From the NCBI GenBank assembly GCA_025462885.1, contig JAOAPN010000008.1, positions 336,953 to 400,952 on the forward strand: DNA of 64,000 nt, in the 5' to 3' direction. Source of the DNA: Acidobacteriaceae bacterium. Lineage in GTDB: Bacteria; Acidobacteriota; Terriglobia; Terriglobales; Acidobacteriaceae. Every line of letters begins with the position of its first letter. Positions within the stretch are counted from its first letter, which is position 1. The position numbers and the translations under genes were made by a program. Below are positions 17,997 to 27,046 of this stretch, in pieces. The notes under the pieces were generated by a model. The model did not search any database. It saw only the letters and a list, made by a program, of their open reading frames with translations, and was not told where the DNA came from.

Positions 17997-19811
17997 TTAG
18001 ACGGTAGTTGCGACGTTGGTGGGGGTTTCGAGGCGGGTTTGGTGGGCCCCGGCGACCCAGTGGGTTGGGTCGATGTCGGGGAAGACGCTGTCTCGTAGTT
18101 CAATCTCGGCTAAGCGACTTTCCTGTTCCGGGGAGAGGCCGTTGGTGGACTCGTAGGTCTGCCAGATGGCCTTGATCTCGTTGAACTGGTCGTTGTGGGT
18201 GAGGAAGCGGACTTCGGCGTAGTCGCGGGCAGCGCCGGTGGTGATAAGGAACTGCCAGTCGGAGGACTCGAGCAGCAGCAGTTCGCGGCAGAGCTGCTGG
18301 ACGATGCGGATACCTTGCGAGGTCTGACGCCATTTGCCTGCGGTGCAGACGTCGCGGACATAGAGCTCGGCGGGATAGATGTGGGCGTAGGTCCAGGAGG
18401 TCTCGGGATTCATCCAGACCTGGTTGTTGCCTTCGGCTCCCCAGGAGCCTTCGTTCATGGCGATGAAGCCGGCGCGCGGGTATTTTTCGAGGTATTCGCG
18501 ACAGGAGATGAGTTCGAGCCCGGTGTCGTAGTCGTGGAGGTTGCGGGCTACGGCTTCGAGCCACTGGCAGCCTTCGAACCACCAATGGCCGAAGAGCTCG
18601 GCGTCGAAGGGGGAACAGAGGATCGGCGGGGTGGTCTCGTCGAAGCCGGGCTTGAGGGTCTCGTAGACGAGCTGGGTGTAGTGGGCGGCGTGGGACTTGA
18701 TGCGTTCGGCGGCGTTCTGGGGGTAGTAGGGCTGCTTATCGTTCATGCCGACTTTGGAGTCGGTGACACGCCAGTAGCGGTGCCCGCCGGGCCAGCGTTT
18801 CTTGTGGAAGTCGAGGTAGGCGCCGTCGCCGGGATAGCCTAAGTCGCTGGACCAGACCTGGATGCCGGTGCGGGGGTCGCGGGGGAAGACGGTGGCGGAG
18901 TAGCGTTTGTCTGTCTCTCCGTGGGGGCCGTGGTAGGGACCGTCGACGAAGTAAGGCTGGTAGAGGCGGCGGGTTTCGCTTTGGGCCGTCTGCTCGATGG
19001 AATGGGAATCGAAGGGGACAGTTCCAAGGAGAACTTCGTAGGATGTGGAGATGCGGCGGGCGTCTTCGACGAGGTGGGTATCGACGAAGAAGAAGTCGAT
19101 GCTGGATTCGGCGAGGGCCTGCTCGAAGCCGATGCGGTCGAAGCCGGCGGGCTTTGGGGAGCCGTCGGCGAAATCTACGGGGTAATTCCAGAAGCCGGCT
19201 GGACGGTAGCCACATTCGGGGGCCCAGATGCCTTTGGGTGGCTCGCCGATGTGGCGGATGTGGGTGTCCACGGCAGTACGGATCTGGGCACGAAGCGATT
19301 CGTCCGTTCCGAGGAGAGGCACGTAGCCGTGGGTGGCGGTGCAGGTGATGATATCGATCAGACCGATTTCATTGAAGTGGCGGAAGCCAGCGATGATGTT
19401 GCCGTTGAAGCGCTTGAAGTCCTGAAGGGCCTGGGTGAAGAAGCGCTGCCAGAAGCGGGCGGTCTCTGCGAAGTGGGCGTCGCCGGACTGAATAAAGAAG
19501 GCCTCGTCTTCTCTTGCGGCGACAATTTTGCGTTGCAGGTAGTTGGGGAACTCGGCGATGAAGACGGGGTGGGAGAGCTGTTCGAGCAGGATGGGGGAGA
19601 GATTGAGATTGCAGTTGAAGCGGATGTGGTCGCGCTCCAGGTTGGAGAGCATGCGGAGGAGAGGGAGGTAGGTCTCGGCGGTGGCTTCGTGGAGCCATTC
19701 CATGCCGTGAGGCCAGGTGCCGTGATTGACGACATAAGGCAGGTGGGCGTGGAGGGTGAAGGTGAGAAAACCCCTGGGGGCCTGCGCTGCTTTGGGCATT
19801 GCCTGCTTCAC
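17997..19811 (-). CDS. GH57 1,4-alpha-glucan branching enzyme-like protein
   Basis: 604 residues matching the GH57/DUF1957 glycogen-branching group. Conserved regions are HAHLPY (about 21), GIWAPECGY with the catalytic Glu (about 198) and CSPFDAELFGHWWFEG with the acid/base Asp (about 403). An aromatic C-terminal helical region follows (EGSWGAEGNNQVWMNPETSWTY). It should transfer alpha-1,4-glucan segments to alpha-1,6 branch points in cytoplasmic glycogen. No glycogen synthase or phosphorylase lies nearby. Start ATG 19811; an ATG four codons downstream is an alternative. Confidence 0.92.
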   Translation of the reverse strand: MKQAMPKAAQAPRGFLTFTLHAHLPYVVNHGTWPHGMEWLHEATAETYLPLLRMLSNLERDHIRFNCNLNLSPILLEQLSHPVFIAEFPNYLQRKIVAAREDEAFFIQSGDAHFAETARFWQRFFTQALQDFKRFNGNIIAGFRHFNEIGLIDIITCTATHGYVPLLGTDESLRAQIRTAVDTHIRHIGEPPKGIWAPECGYRPAGFWNYPVDFADGSPKPAGFDRIGFEQALAESSIDFFFVDTHLVEDARRISTSYEVLLGTVPFDSHSIEQTAQSETRRLYQPYFVDGPYHGPHGETDKRYSATVFPRDPRTGIQVWSSDLGYPGDGAYLDFHKKRWPGGHRYWRVTDSKVGMNDKQPYYPQNAAERIKSHAAHYTQLVYETLKPGFDETTPPILCSPFDAELFGHWWFEGCQWLEAVARNLHDYDTGLELISCREYLEKYPRAGFIAMNEGSWGAEGNNQVWMNPETSWTYAHIYPAELYVRDVCTAGKWRQTSQGIRIVQQLCRELLLLESSDWQFLITTGAARDYAEVRFLTHNDQFNEIKAIWQTYESTNGLSPEQESRLAEIELRDSVFPDIDPTHWVAGAHQTRLETPTNVATTV

Positions 19812-20026
19812 GAGGGTACCTCGGTAAGGGGGTTCTCAGGAGTGGACCGTCTGAATGAAGCCTGGCGACGGAGGAAACCATGATTTAGGACTAATCGGCA
19901 GGACTCAGTCTCAAAGAGACTTAGAGCCAAGTCGGCGATGCGGTGCCGGGTGCGTCAGATAAGTGGTTGGATGCTCGGGAGATGGAATTCGCTGCCCAAA
20001 TTCGGCTGGGTGGATTTAGCCGGACC

Positions 20027-20063
20027 AGACCCACTCCGGCGTCTTGTTACGCGGAGTGGGTCT
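20027..20063 (-). terminator. Stem-loop downstream of BON lipoprotein gene
   Basis: A 15-bp stem with one bulged base (left arm from 20027, right arm ending 20063) and loop CTTGTT lies 20 bases beyond the stop of the minus-strand gene. There is no T-run, so it may act as an mRNA 3'-end stabiliser or a Rho-dependent end. Confidence 0.5.
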
Positions 20064-20083
20064 GCGATGGTTTCCGCGATGGT

Positions 20084-21265
20084 TTATTGCTGGTTGTTGG
20101 GGTCGAGGGGACGGCGGCGGGTGTCGCTCTCCGGCTCGGAGGTGTCGCGAGATCCGGCGTCCCGGGTGGAGGCGCGGATGGCAACGGAGTTCGAGAGGCG
20201 GAAGCGGATCAGGGTCTCGGAGGGAATCTGGACCTGCTGTCCCTTGGTAACGGTGTTGGCACCGGCACCGAGTGCTCCGCCGGAGGCTGCTCCTATTGCT
20301 GCGCCCTTGCCGCCGCCGAAGATGCCTCCGAGGATGGCGCCTACGGCTGCTCCGCCACCGACTTTCGCTGCTGTATTCTTGCCGCGGCCTGCGCCTTCCT
20401 TGGTGAAGGGCTCGGTCGTGACGGGGATGCGCTCCCCCTTGCGGTTGATGTTGGTGAGTTCGACGGTGAGGAGGGAGCTGCCCTTGAAGTGGGCGGCTTC
20501 GTGGACCTCGCTGACGCGGCCGGTGATGGGGGTTCCCTGGGGGATGGCGACGAGGCCATCGATGATTACGTCGGTAGCGACGACACCGGCGAAGGTCTCG
20601 CCTTGCTGGGTGGTGGCGCTATCGAGGGTCTGGGTGATGCGGACCGGGATCGTGCTTCCGGAGCTGAGGGTGACATTGCGGAAGGCCGGCGGAGGCGGGG
20701 GTGGCGGTGCGACTGCTACCGGTGCGGGGGTAGGGCGGTCGATGGGAGCCGGTGCGGTAGAAGGCGGCCCGTACTGCGAGATTTGAGGCTGCGTGTCACG
20801 GACGACCTTAGGCTTTTTGACGACCGGGGGGCGAACGGGGGCTGGGGCGGGACGAACTGGTGTAACGGGTGCCGGTGCAATTACGGGGGGCGGGGTCGCT
20901 GCGGCCTGCTGGACCGTCAGATTGTTGACCACGGTGCGGATGCCGGGAACCTGGGCGGCGTCGTTCGCGGCGAGGGAACGGGCGGCGTCGTTGCTGACGG
21001 TACCGTTGAGGGTCGCGATGCCGTTTTCGACAGAGATCTGGATGGGCTCGGCTGCGATGGCGGAGTCGCCGGAGATTCGCGCGTGCAGGGCGGTGCTCAG
21101 GCTGGCGTCATCGGCGGCTGGAGCGGCCGACTTGCATCCGGTCGTGCCGACCGTGAGTGCGAGGCCGAGAGCTATGGCCGTGAGACTGGAAATGACGGCC
21201 TGGGCCGGGGTGCGACGATGAGACTTCTGGACGGAGTTCGGGAGGGGAAGCGTATTGGAGATCAT
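20084..21265 (-). CDS. BON-domain lipoprotein with glycine zipper
   Basis: 393 residues. The N-terminus has a hydrophobic stretch ending in a lipobox-like TVGTTGCKS, predicting an envelope lipoprotein. A BON domain follows (about 50-120; ISVENGIATLNGTVSN, VPGIRTVVNNLTV), then a Pro/Ala-rich linker. Next comes a beta-rich region (VTLSSGSTIPVRITQTLDS) and a glycine-zipper segment (GGGAAVGAILGGIFGGGKGAAIG). BON domains bind phospholipid. The role is probably envelope stability, by inference. ATG 21265 follows AAAGGACGACAGCC; codons further upstream to 21337 lack support. The long plus-strand open frame opposite is a shadow. Confidence 0.85.
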   Translation of the reverse strand: MISNTLPLPNSVQKSHRRTPAQAVISSLTAIALGLALTVGTTGCKSAAPAADDASLSTALHARISGDSAIAAEPIQISVENGIATLNGTVSNDAARSLAANDAAQVPGIRTVVNNLTVQQAAATPPPVIAPAPVTPVRPAPAPVRPPVVKKPKVVRDTQPQISQYGPPSTAPAPIDRPTPAPVAVAPPPPPPPAFRNVTLSSGSTIPVRITQTLDSATTQQGETFAGVVATDVIIDGLVAIPQGTPITGRVSEVHEAAHFKGSSLLTVELTNINRKGERIPVTTEPFTKEGAGRGKNTAAKVGGGAAVGAILGGIFGGGKGAAIGAASGGALGAGANTVTKGQQVQIPSETLIRFRLSNSVAIRASTRDAGSRDTSEPESDTRRRPLDPNNQQ

Positions 21266-21756
21266 GGCTGTCGTCCTTTTCACTGCTTTCAACAAATTTA
21301 CCCTATAAGGACACGTTTGCAGGTTACTCGAATCCAAAGGGTTTACGAATGCGGGTGCCTATCTTTCAGCACTCTTTATGTGACGAAACGGCAGCGAAAA
21401 GGATGCCTGTAATTTGAGGCTTGTATGTCTTGAGGGGTGAGGGTTTAGAGCCGAGGCGCTGTTCCGGTGGTCGCGTGGATCTCGTGGATCTCGCGCAACC
21501 CGGATGCGGGCAAGGGCATCCTTTGGAGTGGCGCTCTGTTTTCCGCGGCGTAAGCCGAAAGCGCCGGAATTACAGCAATTCTCTGGCGAGCTTCACGCGA
21601 CAGCGACTGGATGCAGAGGTATGCTGAGTTGAGTCGGCTTTAGCTTGATCGAATTTTAAAGTCCGCAGCACGATACTGATTGGATGGTTTATAGATCTTT
21701 GCAAGAAGACGCAAGCGGGACGCTTCCGCACTTTGAATATGAATCAGGAGAATGAG
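21266..21756. other. Intergenic region between divergent envelope genes
   Basis: About 490 bases with no convincing ORF. A short tandem duplication of TGGATCTCG (about 21475-21495) is visible. Promoters for the lipoprotein gene to the left and the YtxH gene to the right should be here, but I cannot place them with confidence. Confidence 0.6.
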
Positions 21757-22143
21757 ATGTCAGATAACGAAAATGGCGTAAGCGGATTTGGATGGTTTCT
21801 TGCGGGGCTTGGTGTTGGAGCTCTGGTAGGCGTACTGTACGCGCCGAAGGCCGGTAGAGAGACTCGTGAGGACATCGTCGCGAGTGCCCAGGAGGCCAAG
21901 GAGCGTGCCGCTGTTCTGGCTCAGGAGGCAAAGGAGCGCGCAGCCGCTTATGCCGAACAGGGAAAGCAGCAGGTCGGCGAGTACGTCGACAAGGGCAAAC
22001 AGTATTATGATCGCGGCCGCACCCAGTGGACCGAGTATGTCGAAAAGGGCAAGGGCCTCGTGCAGGAGCAGCAGGATAAGGTTTCCGCTGCGATCGATGC
22101 CGGCAAGGAAGCTTACACAACCACGACCACGGACCACGTCTAA
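21757..22143 (+). CDS. YtxH domain protein
   Basis: 128 residues. An N-terminal glycine-rich helix, GFGWFLAGLGVGALVGVLYAPKAGRETRE, is the YtxH signature. A charged amphipathic tail with a repeated QEAKERAA and KGKQYYD pattern follows, probably a long coiled helix. YtxH proteins are stress-associated and membrane-linked with unknown mechanism. I chose ATG 21757 because AGGAG ends 6 bases upstream; in-frame TTG 21733 and ATG 21739 lie before the ribosome site. It is followed 99 bases later by a single-helix membrane protein, a pairing often seen for this family. Confidence 0.88.
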   Translation: MSDNENGVSGFGWFLAGLGVGALVGVLYAPKAGRETREDIVASAQEAKERAAVLAQEAKERAAAYAEQGKQQVGEYVDKGKQYYDRGRTQWTEYVEKGKGLVQEQQDKVSAAIDAGKEAYTTTTTDHV

Positions 22144-22152
22144 ACCGGCAGA

Positions 22153-22202
22153 GGGTTTATAGTAAGGGCCCGGTCATCCTGAGCAAGGACGGCCGGGCCT
22201 TA
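22153..22202 (+). terminator. Stem-loop after YtxH gene
   Basis: AAGGGCCCGG and CCGGGCCTT flank a short loop just after the YtxH stop. It is a plausible terminator or processing stem, but lacks a T-run. Confidence 0.45.
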
Positions 22203-22242
22203 TGACTGTGGGGCTGTTGTATTTGGAGAGGCGAGAGAGATT

Positions 22243-22836
22243 ATGAATGCGATACATGGTGCAGGGATGTGGCTTCAGGTTCAGGACCCGGGTTCACTTT
22301 CCTCGGGGAATTCGAAGCTGTTAATGCTTTTTGTGGCGATGGTGGCGGTGGCCATGATGGCGCAGGCTGTGGCATTGATCGTGATGGCGATCGGTGCGGC
22401 GAAGGCGCGGAAGCGTGGGCTCGAGATCGCTGAAGAGATTCGGTCGAAGATAATGCCTGTGATCGACGGAGCGCACGAGTTGATTCGCGATACCGCTCCG
22501 AAGGTAAAGGTCATCACCGAGAACCTGGTCGAAACCAGCTATGTCGTTCGTGCGAAGGCGGAGGAGTTTGATGTGACGCTCTCCGACGCAAATAAGCGGA
22601 CGCGCAAGCAGGTCGAGCGAGTGGACGATATGGTCAGCTCCGCACTGACGGCTGTGGGCGAAATTGCCGGCAGCTTGCAGCACAGCATCCGCGTGCCGAT
22701 GCGCGAGGTTGCAGGCGTGGTTGCCGGCTTCAAGGCTGGCGTCGATGTTCTGGTTGGCCGGGTCAAGAGCTTTGGAGTGGGGGGCGGATTTGGACGCCCG
22801 CGCCGTCCGAATAATGACAGCGATTTGATCCTGTGA
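22243..22836 (+). CDS. Single-helix membrane protein with amphipathic tail
   Basis: 197 residues. One strong membrane helix (about 27-50, LLMLFVAMVAVAMMAQAVALIVMAI) is followed by a long helical region with repeated acidic/basic heptads (IMPVIDGAHELIRDTAPKVK, VERVDDMVSSALTAVGEIA) and a Gly/Arg/Asn-rich end. The architecture recalls DUF948-type proteins, which often sit beside YtxH. A function cannot be assigned. Likely co-transcribed with the YtxH gene. Confidence 0.75.
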   Translation: MNAIHGAGMWLQVQDPGSLSSGNSKLLMLFVAMVAVAMMAQAVALIVMAIGAAKARKRGLEIAEEIRSKIMPVIDGAHELIRDTAPKVKVITENLVETSYVVRAKAEEFDVTLSDANKRTRKQVERVDDMVSSALTAVGEIAGSLQHSIRVPMREVAGVVAGFKAGVDVLVGRVKSFGVGGGFGRPRRPNNDSDLIL

Positions 22837-22932
22837 CTTTATAAGAGACTGTCCAAAAAAACGAAGGCTTAGTATGGATTTGCACAGATGAAACGGATTT
22901 AGGAACATGCAAAAGCAAGAGCGACGGCGAAA

Positions 22933-23140
22933 TACTGGGATCCTGACGGTATCGTGCTGCCAACTGGTCCGCTTCCACTGGCAAATACAGGGATCCTGAC
23001 GGGTACCGATGTGCTGACTGGTCCGCTACTAATACAAAATACAGGGGTCTTTCACTTCGTTCAGGATGAAGACGTAAGACATTCAGGATGACGACGTAAA
23101 ACAAACGACCGCATAAGAAACAGACAACCGCATAAGATCT
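22933..23140. repeat. Nested tandem and dispersed repeats
   Basis: Three units start at 22933, 22986 and 23040 (53- and 54-base period), each with TAC(A/T)GGG and the first two with GATCCTGACGG and ACTGGTCCGCT. The third runs into TTCAGGATGAAGACGTAAGA, repeated once with one change, and then CCGCATAAG, also repeated. On the minus strand the segment near 23040-23065 matches the [13 protein letters not shown] repeat found inside alaS. No ORF is supported in 22837-23178. Confidence 0.8.
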
Positions 23141-23178
23141 CTCAATGGTAGTTTTTTGACAGGTTCTAAGAGCTTGAC

Positions 23179-24303
23179 TTACTTGATCCAACCACCCCCG
23201 ACTACCTCGTCTTCCTGATAGAAGACGGCGGACTGGCCGGGGGTGATTGCACGTTGGGGCTCATCGAAGGTGGCGTGAACGAGATCGCCTCCGGTTCCGG
23301 TCAGGGTGGCGGGAGCCGGGGTGTGGCGGTGGCGGATCTTGATGTCCACGCGGATGCTTTCATCGGCGGCCAGATCGGGGATGGAGATCCAGTTGAGGCG
23401 ACCGGCGGTAAGGTCGCGCGACAGGAGATCGGCGTCCGAGCCGACGGTGACCTGGTGGGAGTCGGGATGGATGTTCAGGACGTAGAGAGGTTCGGGGCTG
23501 GTGAGGCCGAGGCCCTTGCGCTGACCGACGGTGAAGCTATGGATGCCCTGGTGGTGGCCGACTACTTCACCGGTAGTGGTAACCAGTTCGCCGGAGGAGT
23601 CAGGGAGCGGTTCGCCCTGCTCGTCGAGGTAGGCCTTGAGGAAGGTGTTGTAGTCGCCCCCTGGGATGAAGCAGATCTCCTGGGAGTCGGGCTTGGCGGC
23701 GACGTCGAGGCCGGCTTCAGAGGCCATGACGCGGACGGCAGGCTTGTTCATCTCGCCGAGGGGAAAGAGGGTTCGGCTTAGCTGCTCCTGCGTGAGGCCG
23801 AAGAGGAAGTAGGTCTGGTCCTTGGACTTGTCCTCGGGACGGGCAAGAATCCAGCGTTGACGGGTTTCGTCAAAGTGGTTGCGTGCGTAGTGCCCGGTGG
23901 CGATGCGGTCGGCACCGATCTGGCGAGCGGTGGTAAGGAGCTGATCGAACTTGAGGTGATTGTTGCAAAGGGTGCACGGGATCGGGGTGCGTCCGGCGAG
24001 GTACTCGGAGACGAAGGGCTTAACGACTTCGGCTTCGAAGCGATCCTGCTGATTGACGAGGTAGTAGGGGATGTCGAGCTGCTCGGCTACGCGGCGTGCG
24101 TCGTAGACGTCGTCGATGGAGCAACAGCGGCCCTGAACGGCCTCGGGCATGCCTTCATGTCCGGCGAGGCGTCGCTGATTCCAGAGCTGAAGCGTGAGGC
24201 CGACGAGGGTGTGGCCCTGGGCGCGGAGCAGCGCGGCGACGGCAGAGGAGTCAACTCCTCCGGACATGGCGACGGCGATGGTTTCGGGTGCTTGGGTGTT
24301 CAT
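23179..24303 (-). CDS. mnmA: tRNA-uridine 2-sulfurtransferase
   Basis: 374 residues. Inserts sulfur at C2 of the wobble uridine of tRNA-Lys, -Glu and -Gln using ATP and sulfur relayed from a cysteine desulfurase. Visible are the PP-loop AMSGGVDSS (about 12-20), the first catalytic Cys in CTLCN (about 112), the persulfide Cys in SQEICFIPGGDYNTFL (about 210), and the C-terminal barrel. Length is typical. The ATG overlaps the stop of the upstream higA-like gene as ATGA, an unusual partner for mnmA. A cysteine desulfurase gene lies about 11 kb away in this window. Confidence 0.97.
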   Translation of the reverse strand: MNTQAPETIAVAMSGGVDSSAVAALLRAQGHTLVGLTLQLWNQRRLAGHEGMPEAVQGRCCSIDDVYDARRVAEQLDIPYYLVNQQDRFEAEVVKPFVSEYLAGRTPIPCTLCNNHLKFDQLLTTARQIGADRIATGHYARNHFDETRQRWILARPEDKSKDQTYFLFGLTQEQLSRTLFPLGEMNKPAVRVMASEAGLDVAAKPDSQEICFIPGGDYNTFLKAYLDEQGEPLPDSSGELVTTTGEVVGHHQGIHSFTVGQRKGLGLTSPEPLYVLNIHPDSHQVTVGSDADLLSRDLTAGRLNWISIPDLAADESIRVDIKIRHRHTPAPATLTGTGGDLVHATFDEPQRAITPGQSAVFYQEDEVVGGGWIK

Positions 24304-24620
24304 GCTGTGGCTCGGGTTCCGATCTGTTTTGGATTGGGTTCCAGCAGGCGGCGCTTGATGGCGGTCACTTTCTCTTTGCGTGCCTGGGACGCCTGCCAGA
24401 GGTCGTACTGGGTCTGCATGTTGAGCCAGAGTTCCGGCGAGGTGCGGAAGGCTTCGGAGAGGCGCAGCGCCATCTCTGCCGAGACGCCGGAGTTGCCATT
24501 GATGAGACGCGAAAGCGTGACGCGGGTAACACCGAGATGCCCGGCGAGATCCGACACCGTCATGTCTCCCATGAACTCACGGAGGACTTCGCCGGGGTGG
24601 GCTGGGTTGTACATGCGCAT
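24300..24620 (-). CDS. higA: HigA-family antitoxin (helix-turn-helix)
   Basis: 106 residues. HPGEVLREFMGDMTVSDLAGHLGVTRVTLSRLINGNSGVSAEMALRLSEAF is the classic HigA/VapI xre-type helix-turn-helix, followed by SPELWLNMQTQYDLW. HigA neutralises the HigB mRNA interferase and represses its own operon. Here the upstream toxin gene appears degenerate, and downstream the gene overlaps mnmA by four bases. It may now act as an orphan repressor of mnmA; this is inference. Confidence 0.9.
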   Translation of the reverse strand: MRMYNPAHPGEVLREFMGDMTVSDLAGHLGVTRVTLSRLINGNSGVSAEMALRLSEAFRTSPELWLNMQTQYDLWQASQARKEKVTAIKRRLLEPNPKQIGTRATA

Positions 24621-24629
24621 CGCGTGCTC

Positions 24630-24715
24630 CTAGTGGTAGTCCTGATAGTCGACCTTGAAGGTGGGCGTCAGTTTTCGATAACCCAGATAGACCAAAGAAT
24701 CTCTGGATCATGCTT
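24630..24715 (-). pseudogene. Possible HigB toxin C-terminal remnant
   Basis: The minus-strand frame directly upstream of higA ends LTPTFKVDYQDYH, resembling the C-terminal tail of HigB toxins (DVDYxDYH), with its stop 9 bases before the higA start. The same frame is closed upstream by a TGA, and I find no intact toxin domain. Assignment rests on the tail motif and position only. Confidence 0.35.
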
Positions 24716-24856
24716 TATCAAGTGTATCGCGTATCGTTACGGTTTTCAGCGCTTCTGGATGCCAGATGGCTTCGATAAAGTGCTGCCGGGTGTCCACGAC
24801 CTTCCGCGCCACGGTCTGATATGCTCCATCCATTCCACGTTGGAAGAGGGTTCTTT

Positions 24857-26869
24857 GTGTTGAAAATGTTGCTGGTTCCGATGATGTTGGCGGGTTCTCT
24901 TCCGATGGTTGCCCAGACGGTCGCGCATGCGAGTGCAAGTGTCACGTTTGACGGTGGTCCGGTGAAGGCTTTGAGCGCGGGTGGCAGCCTGGTGATGGGG
25001 AACCGGGCGATTGCGGTGCGGTGCTCGGATGGGGAGCAGGCTCTTGTGCTGGAGGTGAAGGATCTGGTGGATGGGCGGGTGGTGAAGATGGGTTCGCCGT
25101 TCAGCGTTTTGTTTGCCGACGGGCGAGTGGTGGATGCTGCGGCGATGCGCGTCGTGGAGAAGCCGGCAGTAGAGACTCTGACCGGAGTGAGCGGGGCGTC
25201 GCGGGGTGCGGAGCGGCTGGGTGGCAAGGCGGTTCGGGCGGTGTTGGAGGATGATGCCGATGGGCTAAGGGTGGTGTGGCGGGTGGAGTTGCGGGATGGC
25301 TCGGAGTACGTCCGGCAGAGTGTTGCGTTGACGGCGGTGAAGGGCGATCTGGCGATGCGGCGGGTGCGTCTGGTGGACGCTGCGTTGGGCGATGCAGCGG
25401 TCGTTGGAACGGTGGCGGGGTCGCCGGTGGTGGCGGGGGACTTCTTTTTGGGGTTCGAGCATCCGCTGTCGGTGAGCCGAGTGGTGCGGGGGGAGGCGAT
25501 TGCGGAGCTGGTACGGACGCTGCCGCTGCCGAAGGGACAGTCGATTACGTACTCGGCGGTAGTCGGGGTGGTGCCGCAGGGTCAGATGCGGCGCGGGTTT
25601 TTGACGTACGTCGAGCGGGAGCGGGCGCATCCTTACCGGACGTTTCTTCACTACAACTCCTGGTACGACCTGGGGTATTTCACGCCGTATGACCAGGCGG
25701 GAGCACTCGATCGGGTGAAGGTCTTCGGGACGGAGCTGGTGAAGAAGCGTGGTGTCACGCTGGACTCTTTCCTGTTTGACGATGGGTGGGATAACCATGC
25801 TTCGCTGTGGCGTTTCAACGAGGGGTTTCCGAACGGCTTTACATCGGTCACGGCGGCAGCGAAGGAGTTCGGATTTGCGCCCGGGGTCTGGATGTCGCCT
25901 TGGGGTGGCTACTCCAAACCGAAGCAGGAGCGGGTGAAGTTGGGTGAGGCCGCCGGGTTCGAGACGGTGGCGGGTGGGTTTGCGCTGTCGGGGCCGAAGT
26001 ACTATGAGCGGTTTCGCGATGTATGCCTGGAGATGATGCGGAAGTATGGCATCAACCAGTTCAAGTTCGATGGCACGGGGAATGTGAACCGGGTGGTGCC
26101 GGGGAGCAAGTTCGACAGCGACTTCGATGCGATGATTCACCTGATCGGGGAGTTGCGGGCGGCGAAGCCGGATCTGTATGTGAACCTGACGACGGGGACG
26201 ACGGCTTCTCCGTTCTGGCTGCGGTATGCGGACTCGATCTGGCGGGGAGGCGAGGATGACGACTTCGCTGGAGTGGGGACGAAGCGGGAGCGCTGGATTA
26301 CGTATCGCGATGCGACAACGTATGAGCAGATCGTGGCGAAGGGGCCGCTGTTTCCGCTGAATTCGCTGATGCTGCATGGGATTATTTATGCGAAGGACGA
26401 CACGCGGCTAAACGAAGACGCGGGTGGAGACTTTGTGAATGAGGTGCGGTCCTACTTTGGCAGTGGGACGCAGTTGCAGGAGCTGTATTTGACTCCTGCT
26501 CTGCTGAAGGAGAAGGACTGGGACGTGCTGGCGGAGTCGGCAAAGTGGTCTCGGGAGAACGCGGAGGTGCTGAAGGATACGCACTGGGTGGGTGGCGATC
26601 CGGGGTGGGGCCAGGTGTATGGGTGGGCTTCGTGGTCGGAGAAGAAGAGTGTGCTGGTGTTGCGGAATCCTTCGGACAAGGCGCAGGGGATTTCGCTGGA
26701 TGTGGGTGCGGTGCTGGAGCTTCCGGCCGGGGCGGCGCGGAGTTTTGTGGGGCGTAGTCCGTGGAAAGAGGACGCTGCGGTTGTGGGGGTTAAGTTAGCG
26801 GCTGGGACGCGGCACCGGTTTGAGTTGAAGCCGTTTGAGGTGGTGGTGCTGGAGTTGCGAGGGCGGTAA
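24857..26869 (+). CDS. Secreted alpha-galactosidase-like glycoside hydrolase (clan GH-D-like)
   Basis: About 670 residues with a signal peptide (LKMLLVPMMLAGSLPMVAQ). An N-terminal beta-sandwich is followed by a TIM barrel. It contains HYNSWYDLGYFT, DSFLFDDGWDNHASLW (about 305), PGVWMSPWGGY and INQFKFDGTGN (about 403), the last two Asp-containing strands resembling GH27/GH36 catalytic sites. A C-terminal beta domain closes it. Substrate is uncertain; related proteins are often mislabelled as enterotoxins. GTG 24857 is preferred because GAAGAGGG ends 6 bases upstream; ATG 24866 and ATG 24821 are alternatives. Confidence 0.82.
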   Translation: MLKMLLVPMMLAGSLPMVAQTVAHASASVTFDGGPVKALSAGGSLVMGNRAIAVRCSDGEQALVLEVKDLVDGRVVKMGSPFSVLFADGRVVDAAAMRVVEKPAVETLTGVSGASRGAERLGGKAVRAVLEDDADGLRVVWRVELRDGSEYVRQSVALTAVKGDLAMRRVRLVDAALGDAAVVGTVAGSPVVAGDFFLGFEHPLSVSRVVRGEAIAELVRTLPLPKGQSITYSAVVGVVPQGQMRRGFLTYVERERAHPYRTFLHYNSWYDLGYFTPYDQAGALDRVKVFGTELVKKRGVTLDSFLFDDGWDNHASLWRFNEGFPNGFTSVTAAAKEFGFAPGVWMSPWGGYSKPKQERVKLGEAAGFETVAGGFALSGPKYYERFRDVCLEMMRKYGINQFKFDGTGNVNRVVPGSKFDSDFDAMIHLIGELRAAKPDLYVNLTTGTTASPFWLRYADSIWRGGEDDDFAGVGTKRERWITYRDATTYEQIVAKGPLFPLNSLMLHGIIYAKDDTRLNEDAGGDFVNEVRSYFGSGTQLQELYLTPALLKEKDWDVLAESAKWSRENAEVLKDTHWVGGDPGWGQVYGWASWSEKKSVLVLRNPSDKAQGISLDVGAVLELPAGAARSFVGRSPWKEDAAVVGVKLAAGTRHRFELKPFEVVVLELRGR

Positions 26870-27046
26870 AGAAGTTTTAGCTCGGGCCTTCAGCCCGGCA
26901 GCTTAAGCGGATTTATTGAAGAGATTAGCTGGCAACAGGCAGATACCAAGGCATCCTAACGCCGGGCAGGCACCACGGGGTCTTCGGCAGGACCTTCGTG
27001 GGGTATTGGACGCTCCGCGTAAATGAATCGACTCTACCGCGATGCC

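Noticed and set aside
18921..19883. 320-residue plus-strand open frame opposite the GH57 gene
   Set aside because: It mirrors a gene with three clear catalytic motifs and has no ribosome site or family pattern.
19943..21412. 489-residue plus-strand open frame opposite the BON lipoprotein gene
   Set aside because: It is antisense to a gene with lipobox, BON domain and ribosome site. Its translation is Gly/Asp/Arg-rich with no recognisable motif, a typical high-GC shadow.
22933..23140. Possible CRISPR array
   Set aside because: Only two to three adjacent units without unique spacers, unequal internal structure and no cas genes; it is a tandem duplication.
26870..27046. Hairpin CGGGC-CTTCA-GCCCG and palindromic pieces after the GH-D-like gene
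   Set aside because: Stem too short and without a T-run to call a terminator with confidence; the rest shows no ORF or clear repeat match.
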